Of a stretch of DNA of 17,669 nt, positions 1 through 7,512 are shown piece by piece. Position 1 is the stretch's first letter; every line of letters begins with the position of its first letter. Under the pieces are notes generated by a model. The model did not search any database, had not been told where the DNA came from, and worked only from the letters and a program-made list of their open reading frames with translations. The translations under genes and the position numbers were made by a program. The DNA is from Pseudomonadota bacterium. Lineage in GTDB: Bacteria > Pseudomonadota > Alphaproteobacteria > Sphingomonadales > Sphingomonadaceae. The DNA lies in the NCBI GenBank assembly GCA_030271565.1, contig JARXKR010000028.1:1-17669 (forward strand), in the 5' to 3' direction.

Positions 1-758
1 GGCTGCTCGGCTGCGGTACTTCGACCGGAGTGCCGCGTGTGGGCAACGATTGGGGGCGGTGCGATCCTGCCGAGCCCAGGAACCGCCGAACTAGAGTATC
101 GATTCTGGTCGAGAACGATGCGGGTAGCAGGCTTTTGGTCGATACATCACCCGATCTACGCAACCAGCTGCTCGATAACGAGATTGACCGGATCGATGCG
201 GTGTTCTGGACCCACGATCACGCCGATCACGTCCACGGAATCGATGACCTGCGGGTGTTGCGCTATGGCCGCGCCGCGCCGATCCCGGGTTATGCGGCCG
301 AGGAAACCGCGCGGCGGCTGCGGCTTAGGTTCGGTTATGCCTTCGCTGGACAGGAAGGCTATCCAACGATCCTGTCGCTCGAACCGCTCGAGTTGTTACG
401 AATGTGCGCCGGGTTCGGTGTGCGTTGGTGCCAGATGCCGCATGGACCTGCGCAAAGCACTGCCTTTCGGTTCGATTGTGACGGTAAATCAATCGGCTAT
501 GCGACAGACTTCAGCGAAATTCGCCGTGAGATGGTCGACCTGTTTACTGGTGTCGACGTCCTCGTGGTCGATTGCCTGCGCCGTGAACCGCATCCGACTC
601 ATGCGAACCTGGCCATGGCGCTCGAACTGACCGAAGCTTCGCGCGCTGGCCAGGCCGTGCTGACTCATCTCGACAAGAGCATGGATTATGTCACGCTGTG
701 CGGCGAAGTTCCGGCGCATGTGCAGGTCGGTTACGATGGTCTGGAGGTGACGTTGTGA
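1..758 (+). CDS. MBL-fold metallo-hydrolase, PhnP-like (5' end cut off by window)
   Basis: The reading frame is open from the first bases and begins with LLGCGTSTGVPRVG, the usual N-terminal strand and loop of the PhnP/RNase Z-like branch of metallo-beta-lactamase-fold hydrolases. Only a few N-terminal codons are therefore missing, and the GTG at 30 is internal. The zinc motif HxHxDH is seen as THDHADH (His codons at 213, 219 and 228; Asp at 225). Later conserved positions are MPHGP, the YATDFSE aspartate and HPTHAN, giving a full binuclear metal site. Proteins of this type are cytoplasmic phosphodiesterases. PhnP acts on cyclic ribose phosphates, but no phn genes are visible, so the substrate is unknown. 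The stop codon overlaps the next gene's start (TGATG at 756-760), which suggests coupled translation. The fold is certain; the substrate is not. Confidence 0.88.
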   Translation, partial: LLGCGTSTGVPRVGNDWGRCDPAEPRNRRTRVSILVENDAGSRLLVDTSPDLRNQLLDNEIDRIDAVFWTHDHADHVHGIDDLRVLRYGRAAPIPGYAAEETARRLRLRFGYAFAGQEGYPTILSLEPLELLRMCAGFGVRWCQMPHGPAQSTAFRFDCDGKSIGYATDFSEIRREMVDLFTGVDVLVVDCLRREPHPTHANLAMALELTEASRAGQAVLTHLDKSMDYVTLCGEVPAHVQVGYDGLEVTL

Positions 759-931
759 TGAGCACTGGCGCGATGCTGACCGCGATCATCGGCGCGGCAA
801 TGGCGCTGACGCTGGCTTGGCGCTCGCTGCGCAGTCATGAACTCGGTCGGAGCAAGATGTTGCAGACGGCTCTGATTTGGGCGGCAATTATCGCCGCACT
901 GACATTGATTATCAGCCAGGTGAAGGCGTGA
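758..931 (+). CDS. 57-residue membrane protein of unknown function
   Basis: The ATG at 758 shares its A with the stop of the upstream hydrolase gene. GGAGG at 743-747 lies ten bases before it, so this start is preferred to upstream in-frame codons. The product has a hydrophobic segment at residues 5-20, a basic loop (WRSLRSHELGRSK), and a second hydrophobic segment at about residues 35-53 (TALIWAAIIAALTLIIS), ending QVKA. It looks like a two-helix inner-membrane hairpin. I do not recognise a family. The overlap makes it the distal gene of a unit with the MBL hydrolase, but nothing shows a functional link. It could easily be missed because of its size. Codon use and the ribosome binding site support a real gene. 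Confidence 0.7.
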   Translation: MSTGAMLTAIIGAAMALTLAWRSLRSHELGRSKMLQTALIWAAIIAALTLIISQVKA

Positions 932-953
932 GGCGGCCGCAGAGCCCCTTCCG

Positions 954-998
954 TTCGATCTTACATTTAACATAATATATATTATCAATCTCAAATGT
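954..998. promoter_or_regulatory. AT-rich palindromic region over the mazG start
   Basis: The spacer before mazG is strikingly AT-rich in a GC-rich window. It holds the perfect 14-base palindrome ATAATATATATTAT at 972-985. An outer inverted pair, ACATTT at 963-968 and AAATGT at 993-998, flanks it, and the right arm covers the ATG at 995. TATATT at 978-983 would serve as a -10 element and would place transcription start close to the ATG; no good -35 is visible. It may be a promoter overlapped by an operator. The promoter assignment is inference. Confidence 0.5.
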
Positions 999-1777
999 CC
1001 GAAGCAACCGACCGCCTTCTCCACCTGATGCGCCAGCTGCGCGACCCGCAGCACGGTTGCGACTGGGATCGCGCGCAAAACTTCGAGACGATCGTCCCGC
1101 ACACCATCGAGGAAGCTTACGAGGTTGCCGATGCGGTCGAACGCGGCGATCCGGCGGCGATCCAGGACGAGCTTGGCGATCTGCTGTTCCAGGTCGTGTT
1201 CCAGGCGCGGATCGCCGAAGAACTCGGGCTATTCGATTTCACCGCCGTCGCCAATGGCGTCACCGACAAGCTGATAGCCCGGCATCCACACCTCTTCGCC
1301 GGACAGGTTGTGAACGAAGAAGGCCGGGAATCCCGCTGGGAGCGGATCAAGGCGCAGGAACGTCAGGCCAAGGGCGCGGCCAGCGCACTCGACGGGGTTG
1401 CGCTGGCGCTGCCCGCAGCGATGCGCGCCGAAAAGCTCCAGAAGCGCGCCGCGCGGCTGGGCTTCGATTGGCCCGATCCCGCCGGACCCGCCGCCAAAGT
1501 CCTCGAAGAGATGGATGAACTGGCCGATGCAACCAGCGACCGTGACCGCGCCGAAGAAGCCGGCGACTTGTTGTTCGCCGCCGTAAATCTGGTTCGCGCC
1601 TATGGCGTGCCGGCGGAGGAAGCACTGCGCAAGGCCAACGCCAAATTCGAGCGGCGGTTCCGTGCGATGGAAGCGATGGCGGCAGCGCAAGACACCGCGT
1701 TCGACACGCTCACACTCGATCAGCAGGAAGCGCTGTGGACTGACGTCAAGGCGTCAGAGCCGGATAAACCGGCCTAA
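995..1777 (+). CDS. mazG: Nucleoside triphosphate pyrophosphohydrolase MazG
   Basis: The protein is 260 residues, about the length of E. coli MazG (263), with two tandem all-alpha MazG domains. Domain 1 carries the metal-binding pattern EEAYE (residues 39-43) followed by E59xxD62 in DELGDLLFQ. Domain 2 repeats it with EEMDE (171-175) and E188xxD191 in EEAGDLLF. MazG hydrolyses NTPs and dNTPs to the monophosphate and pyrophosphate with Mg2+, and is known for nucleotide-pool cleaning and effects on the stringent response. The ATG at 995 gives the family N-terminus (LLHLMRQLRDPQHGCDWD). No Shine-Dalgarno sequence precedes it; with the -10-like sequence just upstream, the message could be leaderless. 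The 3' end overlaps the convergent hflX 3' end by 24 bases. Confidence 0.96.
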   Translation: MSEATDRLLHLMRQLRDPQHGCDWDRAQNFETIVPHTIEEAYEVADAVERGDPAAIQDELGDLLFQVVFQARIAEELGLFDFTAVANGVTDKLIARHPHLFAGQVVNEEGRESRWERIKAQERQAKGAASALDGVALALPAAMRAEKLQKRAARLGFDWPDPAGPAAKVLEEMDELADATSDRDRAEEAGDLLFAAVNLVRAYGVPAEEALRKANAKFERRFRAMEAMAAAQDTAFDTLTLDQQEALWTDVKASEPDKPA

Positions 1778-3085
1778 TTCGCGTGGATCGAGCCGCACTT
1801 CGAGCCGCCGCAGTGGCCCGCGCTCGTCGCTCCCCGCCTCATCCTCGCTGACCACTTCGCCATGGGCATGGAGCCACGCAAGCCGCTGTCCGTCGCCGAC
1901 CGGCAGGACAAAGCTGTGCAATTTTGCGCGCTGGGTCAGCAGCTTGCTTGCCGCTTCGAGCAGGTTGTCGCAGCCCATCCCGGTCAAGGCAGACACCGGC
2001 ACGACCACGGTCTCACCCTTGGCTTGCGTCTGTTCCATCAGTTCTGCCGCCTGATCAGGCCCGAGCAGATCCCACTTGTTCCAGGCCTCGAGCAACGGAA
2101 TGGTCGGCTCCCCGCCCTGCTCTTCAAGCAGCCCGAGTTCCTGCAAGATCGCCAGCACCTGCTGCTTTTGCGCCTGACTTTCGGGATTGGCCATGTCGCG
2201 CACGTGGACGATCACGTCGGCTGCGGTGACTTCTTCGAGTGTCGCACGGAACGCCGCCACCAATTGCGTCGGCAGGTCCGATATGAAACCCACCGTGTCC
2301 GACAGGATTGCCTTGTCGACCCCCGGCAGGCGGATGGCCCGCATGGTCGGGTCGAGCGTAGCGAACAGCAGATCCTCGGCCATCACCGAGGCTCCGGTCA
2401 GCCGGTTGAACAGCGTGCTCTTGCCGGCATTGGTATAGCCCACCAGCGCGATTACCGGCCACGGCGCCTTCTCACGCCGGCTACGGTGCAGCCCGCGGGT
2501 GCGGCGCACTTGTTCGAGCTCGCGGCGCAATTTGGCCATGCGGTCGCGGATCAGCCGGCGGTCGGCCTCGATCTGGGTTTCGCCCGGCCCGCCAAGGAAC
2601 CCGAAGCCGCCGCGCTGGCGCTCGAGGTGGGTCCAGCTGCGCACCAGTCGCCCGGCCTGGTAATCGAGATGCGCCAGCTCGACCTGCAGCCGGCCTTCGG
2701 CAGTCGCCGCGCGTTCGCCGAAAATTTCGAGAATCAGTCCTGTCCGGTCGATCACCTTGCGCTTGAGCTTTTCTTCGAGATTGCGCTGCTGGATCGCCGT
2801 CAAGCTGCCGTCGACGATCACCAGTCCGGCAGCGTCCTGCTCGCAGGCAATCGCGATGTTCTGGATCTGCCCTTCCCCGAACAACGTTGCCGCGCGCGCT
2901 TCGCGGATCGGGATCGCGATCGCGTCGACCACCACCAGTCCGATCGCCAGCGCCAAACCGCGCGCTTCCTCAAGCCGCGGCGCAGTGTCACCCGACACGG
3001 CTCCCCTGCCCCGGAACTCGGGATAGACGATCAGCGCGCGAGCACCGCGCGCAAGGTCGCCTTCGGTTTCGTCGCCGAAGTTCAG
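1754..3085 (-). CDS. hflX: Ribosome-associated GTPase HflX
   Basis: HflX is a GTPase that binds the 50S subunit and splits stalled or stressed ribosomes. From the proposed start the protein is 443 residues. It has an N-terminal HflX domain, the family linker GGFGFLGGPGETQIEADRR, then a G domain with Walker A GYTNAGKST (about 216-224), G3 DTVG (about 263-266) and NKWD (about 336-339). The start is unusual. The first standard start codon is GTG at 2998, but the frame upstream encodes ALIVYPEFR, which aligns with the first beta strand of E. coli HflX (AVLVHIYF). No ATG, GTG or TTG lies between the in-frame stop and that segment. CTG at 3085-3083 overlaps the hfq stop as CTGA, with GAGG-type sequences at 3099-3089 before it. 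I therefore place the start there. If 2998 is used instead, the protein has 414 residues. It is co-transcribed with hfq. Confidence 0.93.
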   Translation of the reverse strand: MNFGDETEGDLARGARALIVYPEFRGRGAVSGDTAPRLEEARGLALAIGLVVVDAIAIPIREARAATLFGEGQIQNIAIACEQDAAGLVIVDGSLTAIQQRNLEEKLKRKVIDRTGLILEIFGERAATAEGRLQVELAHLDYQAGRLVRSWTHLERQRGGFGFLGGPGETQIEADRRLIRDRMAKLRRELEQVRRTRGLHRSRREKAPWPVIALVGYTNAGKSTLFNRLTGASVMAEDLLFATLDPTMRAIRLPGVDKAILSDTVGFISDLPTQLVAAFRATLEEVTAADVIVHVRDMANPESQAQKQQVLAILQELGLLEEQGGEPTIPLLEAWNKWDLLGPDQAAELMEQTQAKGETVVVPVSALTGMGCDNLLEAASKLLTQRAKLHSFVLPVGDGQRLAWLHAHGEVVSEDEAGSDERGPLRRLEVRLDPRELGRFIRL

Positions 3086-3672
3086 GCTTCCTCGCCCTCG
3101 TCGCTATCGCCCATCAAGTCGATCGGGCTGAGTGGTTGAATGGTCGAGACCGCGTGCTTGTAGGCGAGCTGTACATAGCCTTCACGCTCAAGCAGCATGC
3201 AGAACAGATCGAAGGCAGCGACCCGGCCCTGCAGCATCACGCCGTTGACCAGGAACATGGTCACCTGCACGCCGCTTGCGCGCACGCTGGAAAGGAACAC
3301 GTCCTGCAGCAGGCGTACTTTCTTGCCACCTTCGACCGCGCTGCCGAACTGCGCGACATCGATCGGCAAGCTCGGCATGATTGTCGAAACGGCGTGCTTA
3401 TAGACCAACTGGGCCTGGCCATCGCGGCGCAGCAGGATCGAGAAATTGTCGAACCAGGTGACGATGCCCTGAAGTTTGACGCCCTTGACCAGAAACATGG
3501 TCACCGGGACCTTGTTTTTGCGCAGCAGATTGAGGAATTGGTCCTGCAGGTTCTGGCCCTTGCCCGTAGCGGGACCGCTGGGAACGGGACTTGGCGCAGG
3601 AGTCGATGCCGCCTCGGTTTCGTCTTCGGTCTTTTCCGGACGCGGGCGGGCCGTCAGGGTGCGTGAGGTCAT
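3082..3672 (-). CDS. hfq: RNA chaperone Hfq with two tandem Sm domains
   Basis: The product is 196 residues, about twice the usual Hfq length. A charged, proline-rich leader (1-36) is followed by two Hfq Sm-like domains at about 38-100 and 118-180, in an exact 80-residue register, and an acidic tail. Copy 1 retains the proximal-site residues: Gln43, Lys66, Phe77 and YKHA at 91-94 (E. coli Gln8, Lys31, Phe42, Tyr55-Ala58). It also has a basic rim (RKNK). Copy 2 keeps Gln123, Phe157 and YKHA (171-174), but has Met146 at the Lys31 position and RASG instead of a basic rim. Normal Hfq is a homohexamer that pairs sRNAs with mRNAs; this form would presumably be a trimer of tandem units. The ATG at 3672 is chosen over 3714 because AAGAAGGA precedes it at correct spacing. 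It lies downstream of ntrX and upstream of hflX. Confidence 0.95.
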   Translation of the reverse strand: MTSRTLTARPRPEKTEDETEAASTPAPSPVPSGPATGKGQNLQDQFLNLLRKNKVPVTMFLVKGVKLQGIVTWFDNFSILLRRDGQAQLVYKHAVSTIMPSLPIDVAQFGSAVEGGKKVRLLQDVFLSSVRASGVQVTMFLVNGVMLQGRVAAFDLFCMLLEREGYVQLAYKHAVSTIQPLSPIDLMGDSDEGEEA

Positions 3673-3758
3673 AAATCTGTCCTTCTTGTTGGCGGCCGCC
3701 GATACGGTCCGCATTCTGGTTCACCCTGCGAACGGAGAACCGGTCTTGTTATGTGCCT

Positions 3759-3787
3759 ATTCTACCGCAGTGCAGCACCCACGTAAA
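3759..3787 (-). promoter_or_regulatory. Sigma70-type promoter for hfq-hflX
   Basis: Read on the minus strand, TTTACG (3787-3782) and TAGAAT (3764-3759) are separated by exactly 17 bases. The -10 matches TATAAT at five of six positions and the -35 matches TTGACA at four. Transcription would begin near 3752, leaving a leader of about 80 bases before the hfq ATG at 3672. It lies in the 139-base gap between ntrX and hfq, and would let hfq-hflX be expressed apart from the ntr operon. No strong terminator is visible after ntrX, so readthrough is also possible. Confidence 0.6.
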
Positions 3788-3811
3788 CGCCCTTGATGTT
3801 ACACCTTTGCG

Positions 3812-5215
3812 TCACAGCTGGACTTCCACCTCGCCGTCTTCCTCTTCGTCACGGCGTTCGACCATGCCGAGCAATTTGAGTTTCCGGTGCAAGGCCGACC
3901 GCTCCATTCCGATGAAACTCGCGGTGCGCGAAATATTTCCCGAGAAGCGACGAATTTGTACGCGCAGGTATTCGCGCTCGAAATTCTCGCGAGCTTCGCG
4001 CAGCGGCACCCCCATCAGCGAGGGCATCCCGGCATCGCCGCTGATCCGGCTCGAAACCACTTCGCCGGGCAGCATATCGGCCTCGATCCGGGCGAGCCGG
4101 TCGCGCGGGGTGAGGATGATCGTGCGCTCGACCACATTGCGCAGCTGCCGGACATTGCCCGGCCATTCATAGCTTTGCAGCGCCGCCATTGCCTCGATGC
4201 TGACCTCGGGCGGCGGCACACCCTGGTCCGAGGCGAAGCGGGCAAAGAAGTGATCGATCAGCATCGGAATATCCTCGCGCCGTTCGGCCAGCGAGGGGAT
4301 CGTCACCGGAACCACGTTAAGCCGGTAGAACAGGTCTTCGCGGAAACGGCCTTCGGCAATCTCCCGCTCTAGCTCGCGCGCGGTCGAGGAAACCACGCGA
4401 ACGTCGACGCGAATCTGGCGATTGCCCCCGACCCGCACAAAGGCCTGCTCGGTCAGCACCCGCAGGATCCGCGCCTGGGTCGAAAGCGGCATGTCGGCAA
4501 CTTCATCGAGGTACAGCGTGCCCCCATCAGCCATTTCAAGTAGCCCGGCGCGGACCAGCTTGCCGCTGGCCTCTTCGCCGAACAGCTCCTGTTCGAAGCG
4601 TTCAGGGGTGATTCGCGCTGAATTGACCGTAACGAAGGCATGCTCGGCGCGCCCGCTCCAGCTGTGGAGCAACCTTGCCGCGACTTCCTTGCCCGACCCG
4701 CCCGGTCCGGTGATCAACAGCCGGCTGCCGGTGTTGGCGACCCGCTTGAGGGTGGCACGGACCTGATTGATCGCGGTGCTGTTGCCGGTGAATTCGTCGG
4801 AGGTGACGAAGCCTTCGCGCAACCGCGCATTCTCGCGCCGGAGCCGGTCGGTTTCGGTGGCGCGTTCGACCAGCAGCAGCAGACGCTCGGCCTCGAACGG
4901 CTTTTCGATAAAGTCCATCGCGCCGCGGCCGATCGCAGAGACCGCGGTATCGATGCTGCCGTGGCCGGAGAAGATGATCACCGGCAGCTCGGGCTCGCGG
5001 CTCTTGATCGCGTCGAGCACTTCGAGCCCGTCCATCGGACTGCCGTGAAGCCACACGTCAAGCAGCACCAGACTGGGCCGACGCTCGTCGATCATCGCCA
5101 GCGCAGAGGTGCTGTCACCGGCCATGCGGCATTCATAGCCTTCATCGCTCAGCACGCCGGCGACGAGCTCGCGGATATCGCGTTCATCGTCGACTATCAG
5201 GATTTCGAGCGCCAT
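3812..5215 (-). CDS. ntrX: NtrC-family response regulator NtrX
   Basis: NtrX is the response regulator paired with NtrY and is linked to nitrogen, redox and cell-envelope control in alphaproteobacteria. The 467-residue protein has a receiver domain (1-120) with Asp9/Asp10, phospho-acceptor Asp53 and Lys105. An AAA+ domain (about 140-370) follows with Walker A GPGGSGK (170-176) and Walker B GTLYLDE (232-238). A Fis-type helix-turn-helix lies at about 425-450 (NISRTASFIGMERSALHRK). The GAFTGA loop that contacts sigma54 is absent: after ELFG the sequence runs EEASGKLVRAGLLEMADGG. NtrX proteins lacking this loop are known elsewhere in alphaproteobacteria and are thought to act at sigma70 promoters. 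GAGG lies eight bases before the ATG at 5215, and ntrY ends 21 bases upstream. The acidic C-terminal tail after the HTH is unusual. Confidence 0.95.
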   Translation of the reverse strand: MALEILIVDDERDIRELVAGVLSDEGYECRMAGDSTSALAMIDERRPSLVLLDVWLHGSPMDGLEVLDAIKSREPELPVIIFSGHGSIDTAVSAIGRGAMDFIEKPFEAERLLLLVERATETDRLRRENARLREGFVTSDEFTGNSTAINQVRATLKRVANTGSRLLITGPGGSGKEVAARLLHSWSGRAEHAFVTVNSARITPERFEQELFGEEASGKLVRAGLLEMADGGTLYLDEVADMPLSTQARILRVLTEQAFVRVGGNRQIRVDVRVVSSTARELEREIAEGRFREDLFYRLNVVPVTIPSLAERREDIPMLIDHFFARFASDQGVPPPEVSIEAMAALQSYEWPGNVRQLRNVVERTIILTPRDRLARIEADMLPGEVVSSRISGDAGMPSLMGVPLREARENFEREYLRVQIRRFSGNISRTASFIGMERSALHRKLKLLGMVERRDEEEDGEVEVQL

Positions 5216-5236
5216 CGCAGTTACCTCAATTCAAAT

Positions 5237-7450
5237 TCATTCAGCCGCTTCGGAGCCGCGTTGGCCCTCCAGCGGATCGCGCGCAAAGCGCATGGTCACC
5301 ACGGTTCCGTCCGGATCGCCCGCAGCAAAGCTCATTTCGCCCCCATGCTCCTCGACGATCTTGTTGACGATCGCGAGCCCCAGCCCGGTCCCCTTCTCCC
5401 GCGTGGTCACGTATGGTTCGACGATCCGCTCACGGTCCTGCGGCAGGCCGATGCCATTGTCCGTGATCGAGACGAGCACATCCTCCGGCCCGCCCTTCAG
5501 CGTCACCGTGATCCGTCCGCGCCACGTTTCGTCTTCGAGCTTCGAGCGCGCTTCGACCGCTTCTATGGCGTTCTTGAGCACGTTGGTCATGGCCTGACCG
5601 AACTGGTGGCGGTCACAAGCGATGATCCCCATTTCGGGGTCAGCGGCAAACAGGAAATTGATCTCGGGTCGCGCGACTTCCTGGAGGAACAGCGCTTGGC
5701 GGGCGAGATCGACCGGGTCCTCACCGCGGAACAGCGGTTTGGGCAGCCGCGCGAACGAGGAGAACTCGTCGACCATGCGGCGCAGTTCGCCGACCTGGCG
5801 GATGATCGTCCCGGTCAGTTCCTCGAACAGTTCGCCATCGGTGGTGAGCTGCTTGCGGTAGCGCCGCTTGAGCCGCTCGGTGGCGAGCTGGATCGGGGTC
5901 AGCGGGTTCTTGATCTCGTGCGCGATACGCCGCGCAACGTCGGACCACGCGGCCTGGCGCTGATCGATCAGCTGGCGAGTAATATCTTCGAAGGTGATCA
6001 CGTCGCCTGAAGCAGATCGCGTAGACTTTACCGCCAAGGTCAGGAGTTCGCTGCCCTTGGAATATTGAACGATCCCGCCGTCGCTGTCGCTTTCGGCCAG
6101 GCTGGCGATCTGCGGCGCGATTGCCGCGAGCCGGGTGCCAATGGGGGGCGGTGTGCCCTTATCGAGCAGCAATTTATGCGCCGAGCTGTTGATCAGGCGA
6201 ATCTCGCCCTTGGCATTTGTGCTGATGATCCCCGCAGTGACCGATTCGAGCACCGCCTCCATGAACGCGCGGCGCTCATCGAGCTGCTGGTTGGCCCCGA
6301 CCAGCGCCTGATTCTGCTTTTCGAGTTGCTGGGTCATGCGGTTGAACGCGCGGTTGAGCAGCCCGACCTCGTCTGCGCCGGTGCGTCCTTCGACCCGCAT
6401 CGTAAAGTTGCCCGCCCCGACCTGCCGTGCGGCATCGACCAGATCGTGGAGCGGCTTTACCTGCCGGTCGGCAAAGCGCAGCGCGAACCACACCGACAGC
6501 CCGACCAACGCGAGGCTGGCAACAAACAACGCGACGTTGAAGCGCAACTGCTGGATGCGGGTGCGCTGGGTCAGCTCGTCATAGGCGCGGACGATGTTCT
6601 GGGCGTGGCCGGCCGAGAGGAGATCAGACTTGCGGACCGTGTAGAGATAGATTCCGGCCCTCCGATCAATTGGAGTAATCGCGCGGATGCTGTCTCCACT
6701 TGAACTGACCGAGATAGATTCGCCGCGATCGATCTGGCGCAGGACATTGGCTGATATCTCGGACAGCGGGGCCACCCCGCGCGTAAAGGCGGCTTTGTCG
6801 AGGCCACCATCGACACGCTTTTGCAGAATGGTCGATTCATCGATTTTTCGTTGCCGCACCTGGAAGAGATAAAATTCCTGGAACTCTGCGCTTTCAAGCG
6901 GAACCTGACTGATTTCGTCGCGAAGATCGGCCGCCATCGCCAAGGATTCGTACGACATATCTTTTTGGGTCTGTTCGTAATAGCCGCGCGCCAGCTGATT
7001 GGCATTTTCAAGCAGTCCGCGCGACTTGTCGGAGAACCAGAATTCCACACCCGACTGGAACAGGAACGAGGCAAAGATCACCACCAGCAGCGTCGGCACC
7101 GCCGCAATCAGCGAGAACAGGAAGACAAGGCGCACATGCAAACGACCGCTGCGGCCGACATCTTCACCGGCGCGTTGGAGGGCCAGCCAACGGCCCAGCA
7201 AAATGAGACAAGCCATGGCTGGAACCAAAGTACCGATCAGCAAGGTCGCCGTCAGATCGGTTGGCAAAGGTTGACTGCGGTCGGACTGAGCAGTGACCAA
7301 ATACCAGGTCACCGCAGACATGATCAGAAAGGCTGCAACTGCACAGACCGCCAATATCGGGAACAGATTGGAGCGCCGTGCCGCAACCTGCATGCGGCGC
7401 CATAAGCGGGGCCAACGCTGGTTGCGTGCAGGAACGGTCGTTTCCACCAT
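5237..7450 (-). CDS. ntrY: Transmembrane sensor histidine kinase NtrY
   Basis: NtrY is the inner-membrane kinase that phosphorylates NtrX. From the ATG at 7450 the protein has 737 residues. It has three N-terminal membrane segments (about 31-52, 68-88 and 108-132), a periplasmic sensor region (about 133-304), a fourth helix (about 305-326), and a HAMP domain (about 328-380). A PAS domain (about 395-490) follows, then HisKA with His511 in ARRIAHEIKNPLTPIQLATE. The HATPase has NVLKNAIEA (N box), DNGIGLP (G1) and GTGLGLA (G2). The kinase core is intact. An in-frame ATG at 7480 would add the unlikely sequence MPHWCCNRAT; neither start has a clear ribosome binding site, so the start is uncertain. 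It lies 65 bases after ntrC and 21 before ntrX. Confidence 0.94.
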   Translation of the reverse strand: MVETTVPARNQRWPRLWRRMQVAARRSNLFPILAVCAVAAFLIMSAVTWYLVTAQSDRSQPLPTDLTATLLIGTLVPAMACLILLGRWLALQRAGEDVGRSGRLHVRLVFLFSLIAAVPTLLVVIFASFLFQSGVEFWFSDKSRGLLENANQLARGYYEQTQKDMSYESLAMAADLRDEISQVPLESAEFQEFYLFQVRQRKIDESTILQKRVDGGLDKAAFTRGVAPLSEISANVLRQIDRGESISVSSSGDSIRAITPIDRRAGIYLYTVRKSDLLSAGHAQNIVRAYDELTQRTRIQQLRFNVALFVASLALVGLSVWFALRFADRQVKPLHDLVDAARQVGAGNFTMRVEGRTGADEVGLLNRAFNRMTQQLEKQNQALVGANQQLDERRAFMEAVLESVTAGIISTNAKGEIRLINSSAHKLLLDKGTPPPIGTRLAAIAPQIASLAESDSDGGIVQYSKGSELLTLAVKSTRSASGDVITFEDITRQLIDQRQAAWSDVARRIAHEIKNPLTPIQLATERLKRRYRKQLTTDGELFEELTGTIIRQVGELRRMVDEFSSFARLPKPLFRGEDPVDLARQALFLQEVARPEINFLFAADPEMGIIACDRHQFGQAMTNVLKNAIEAVEARSKLEDETWRGRITVTLKGGPEDVLVSITDNGIGLPQDRERIVEPYVTTREKGTGLGLAIVNKIVEEHGGEMSFAAGDPDGTVVTMRFARDPLEGQRGSEAAE

Positions 7451-7512
7451 CGTTGCGCGATTACAACACCAGTGTGGCATTTATGCAAGGCAATTCGCCC
7501 CGCGCTACGCCC

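Noticed and set aside
1862..3139. Long plus-strand open frame opposite hflX (about 425 codons)
   Set aside because: It is an antisense shadow of a clear HflX gene in GC-rich DNA; its translation is rich in H, R, Q and D with no domain, and it has no ribosome binding site.
4640..6010. Long plus-strand open frame opposite ntrX and ntrY (about 456 codons)
   Set aside because: It crosses the boundary between two well-supported minus-strand genes and has no domain signature.
7470..7500. TGGCAT...TGCA near the ntrY start as a possible sigma54 promoter
   Set aside because: It lies on the wrong strand for ntrY, and the GG-to-GC spacing is not the required ten bases.
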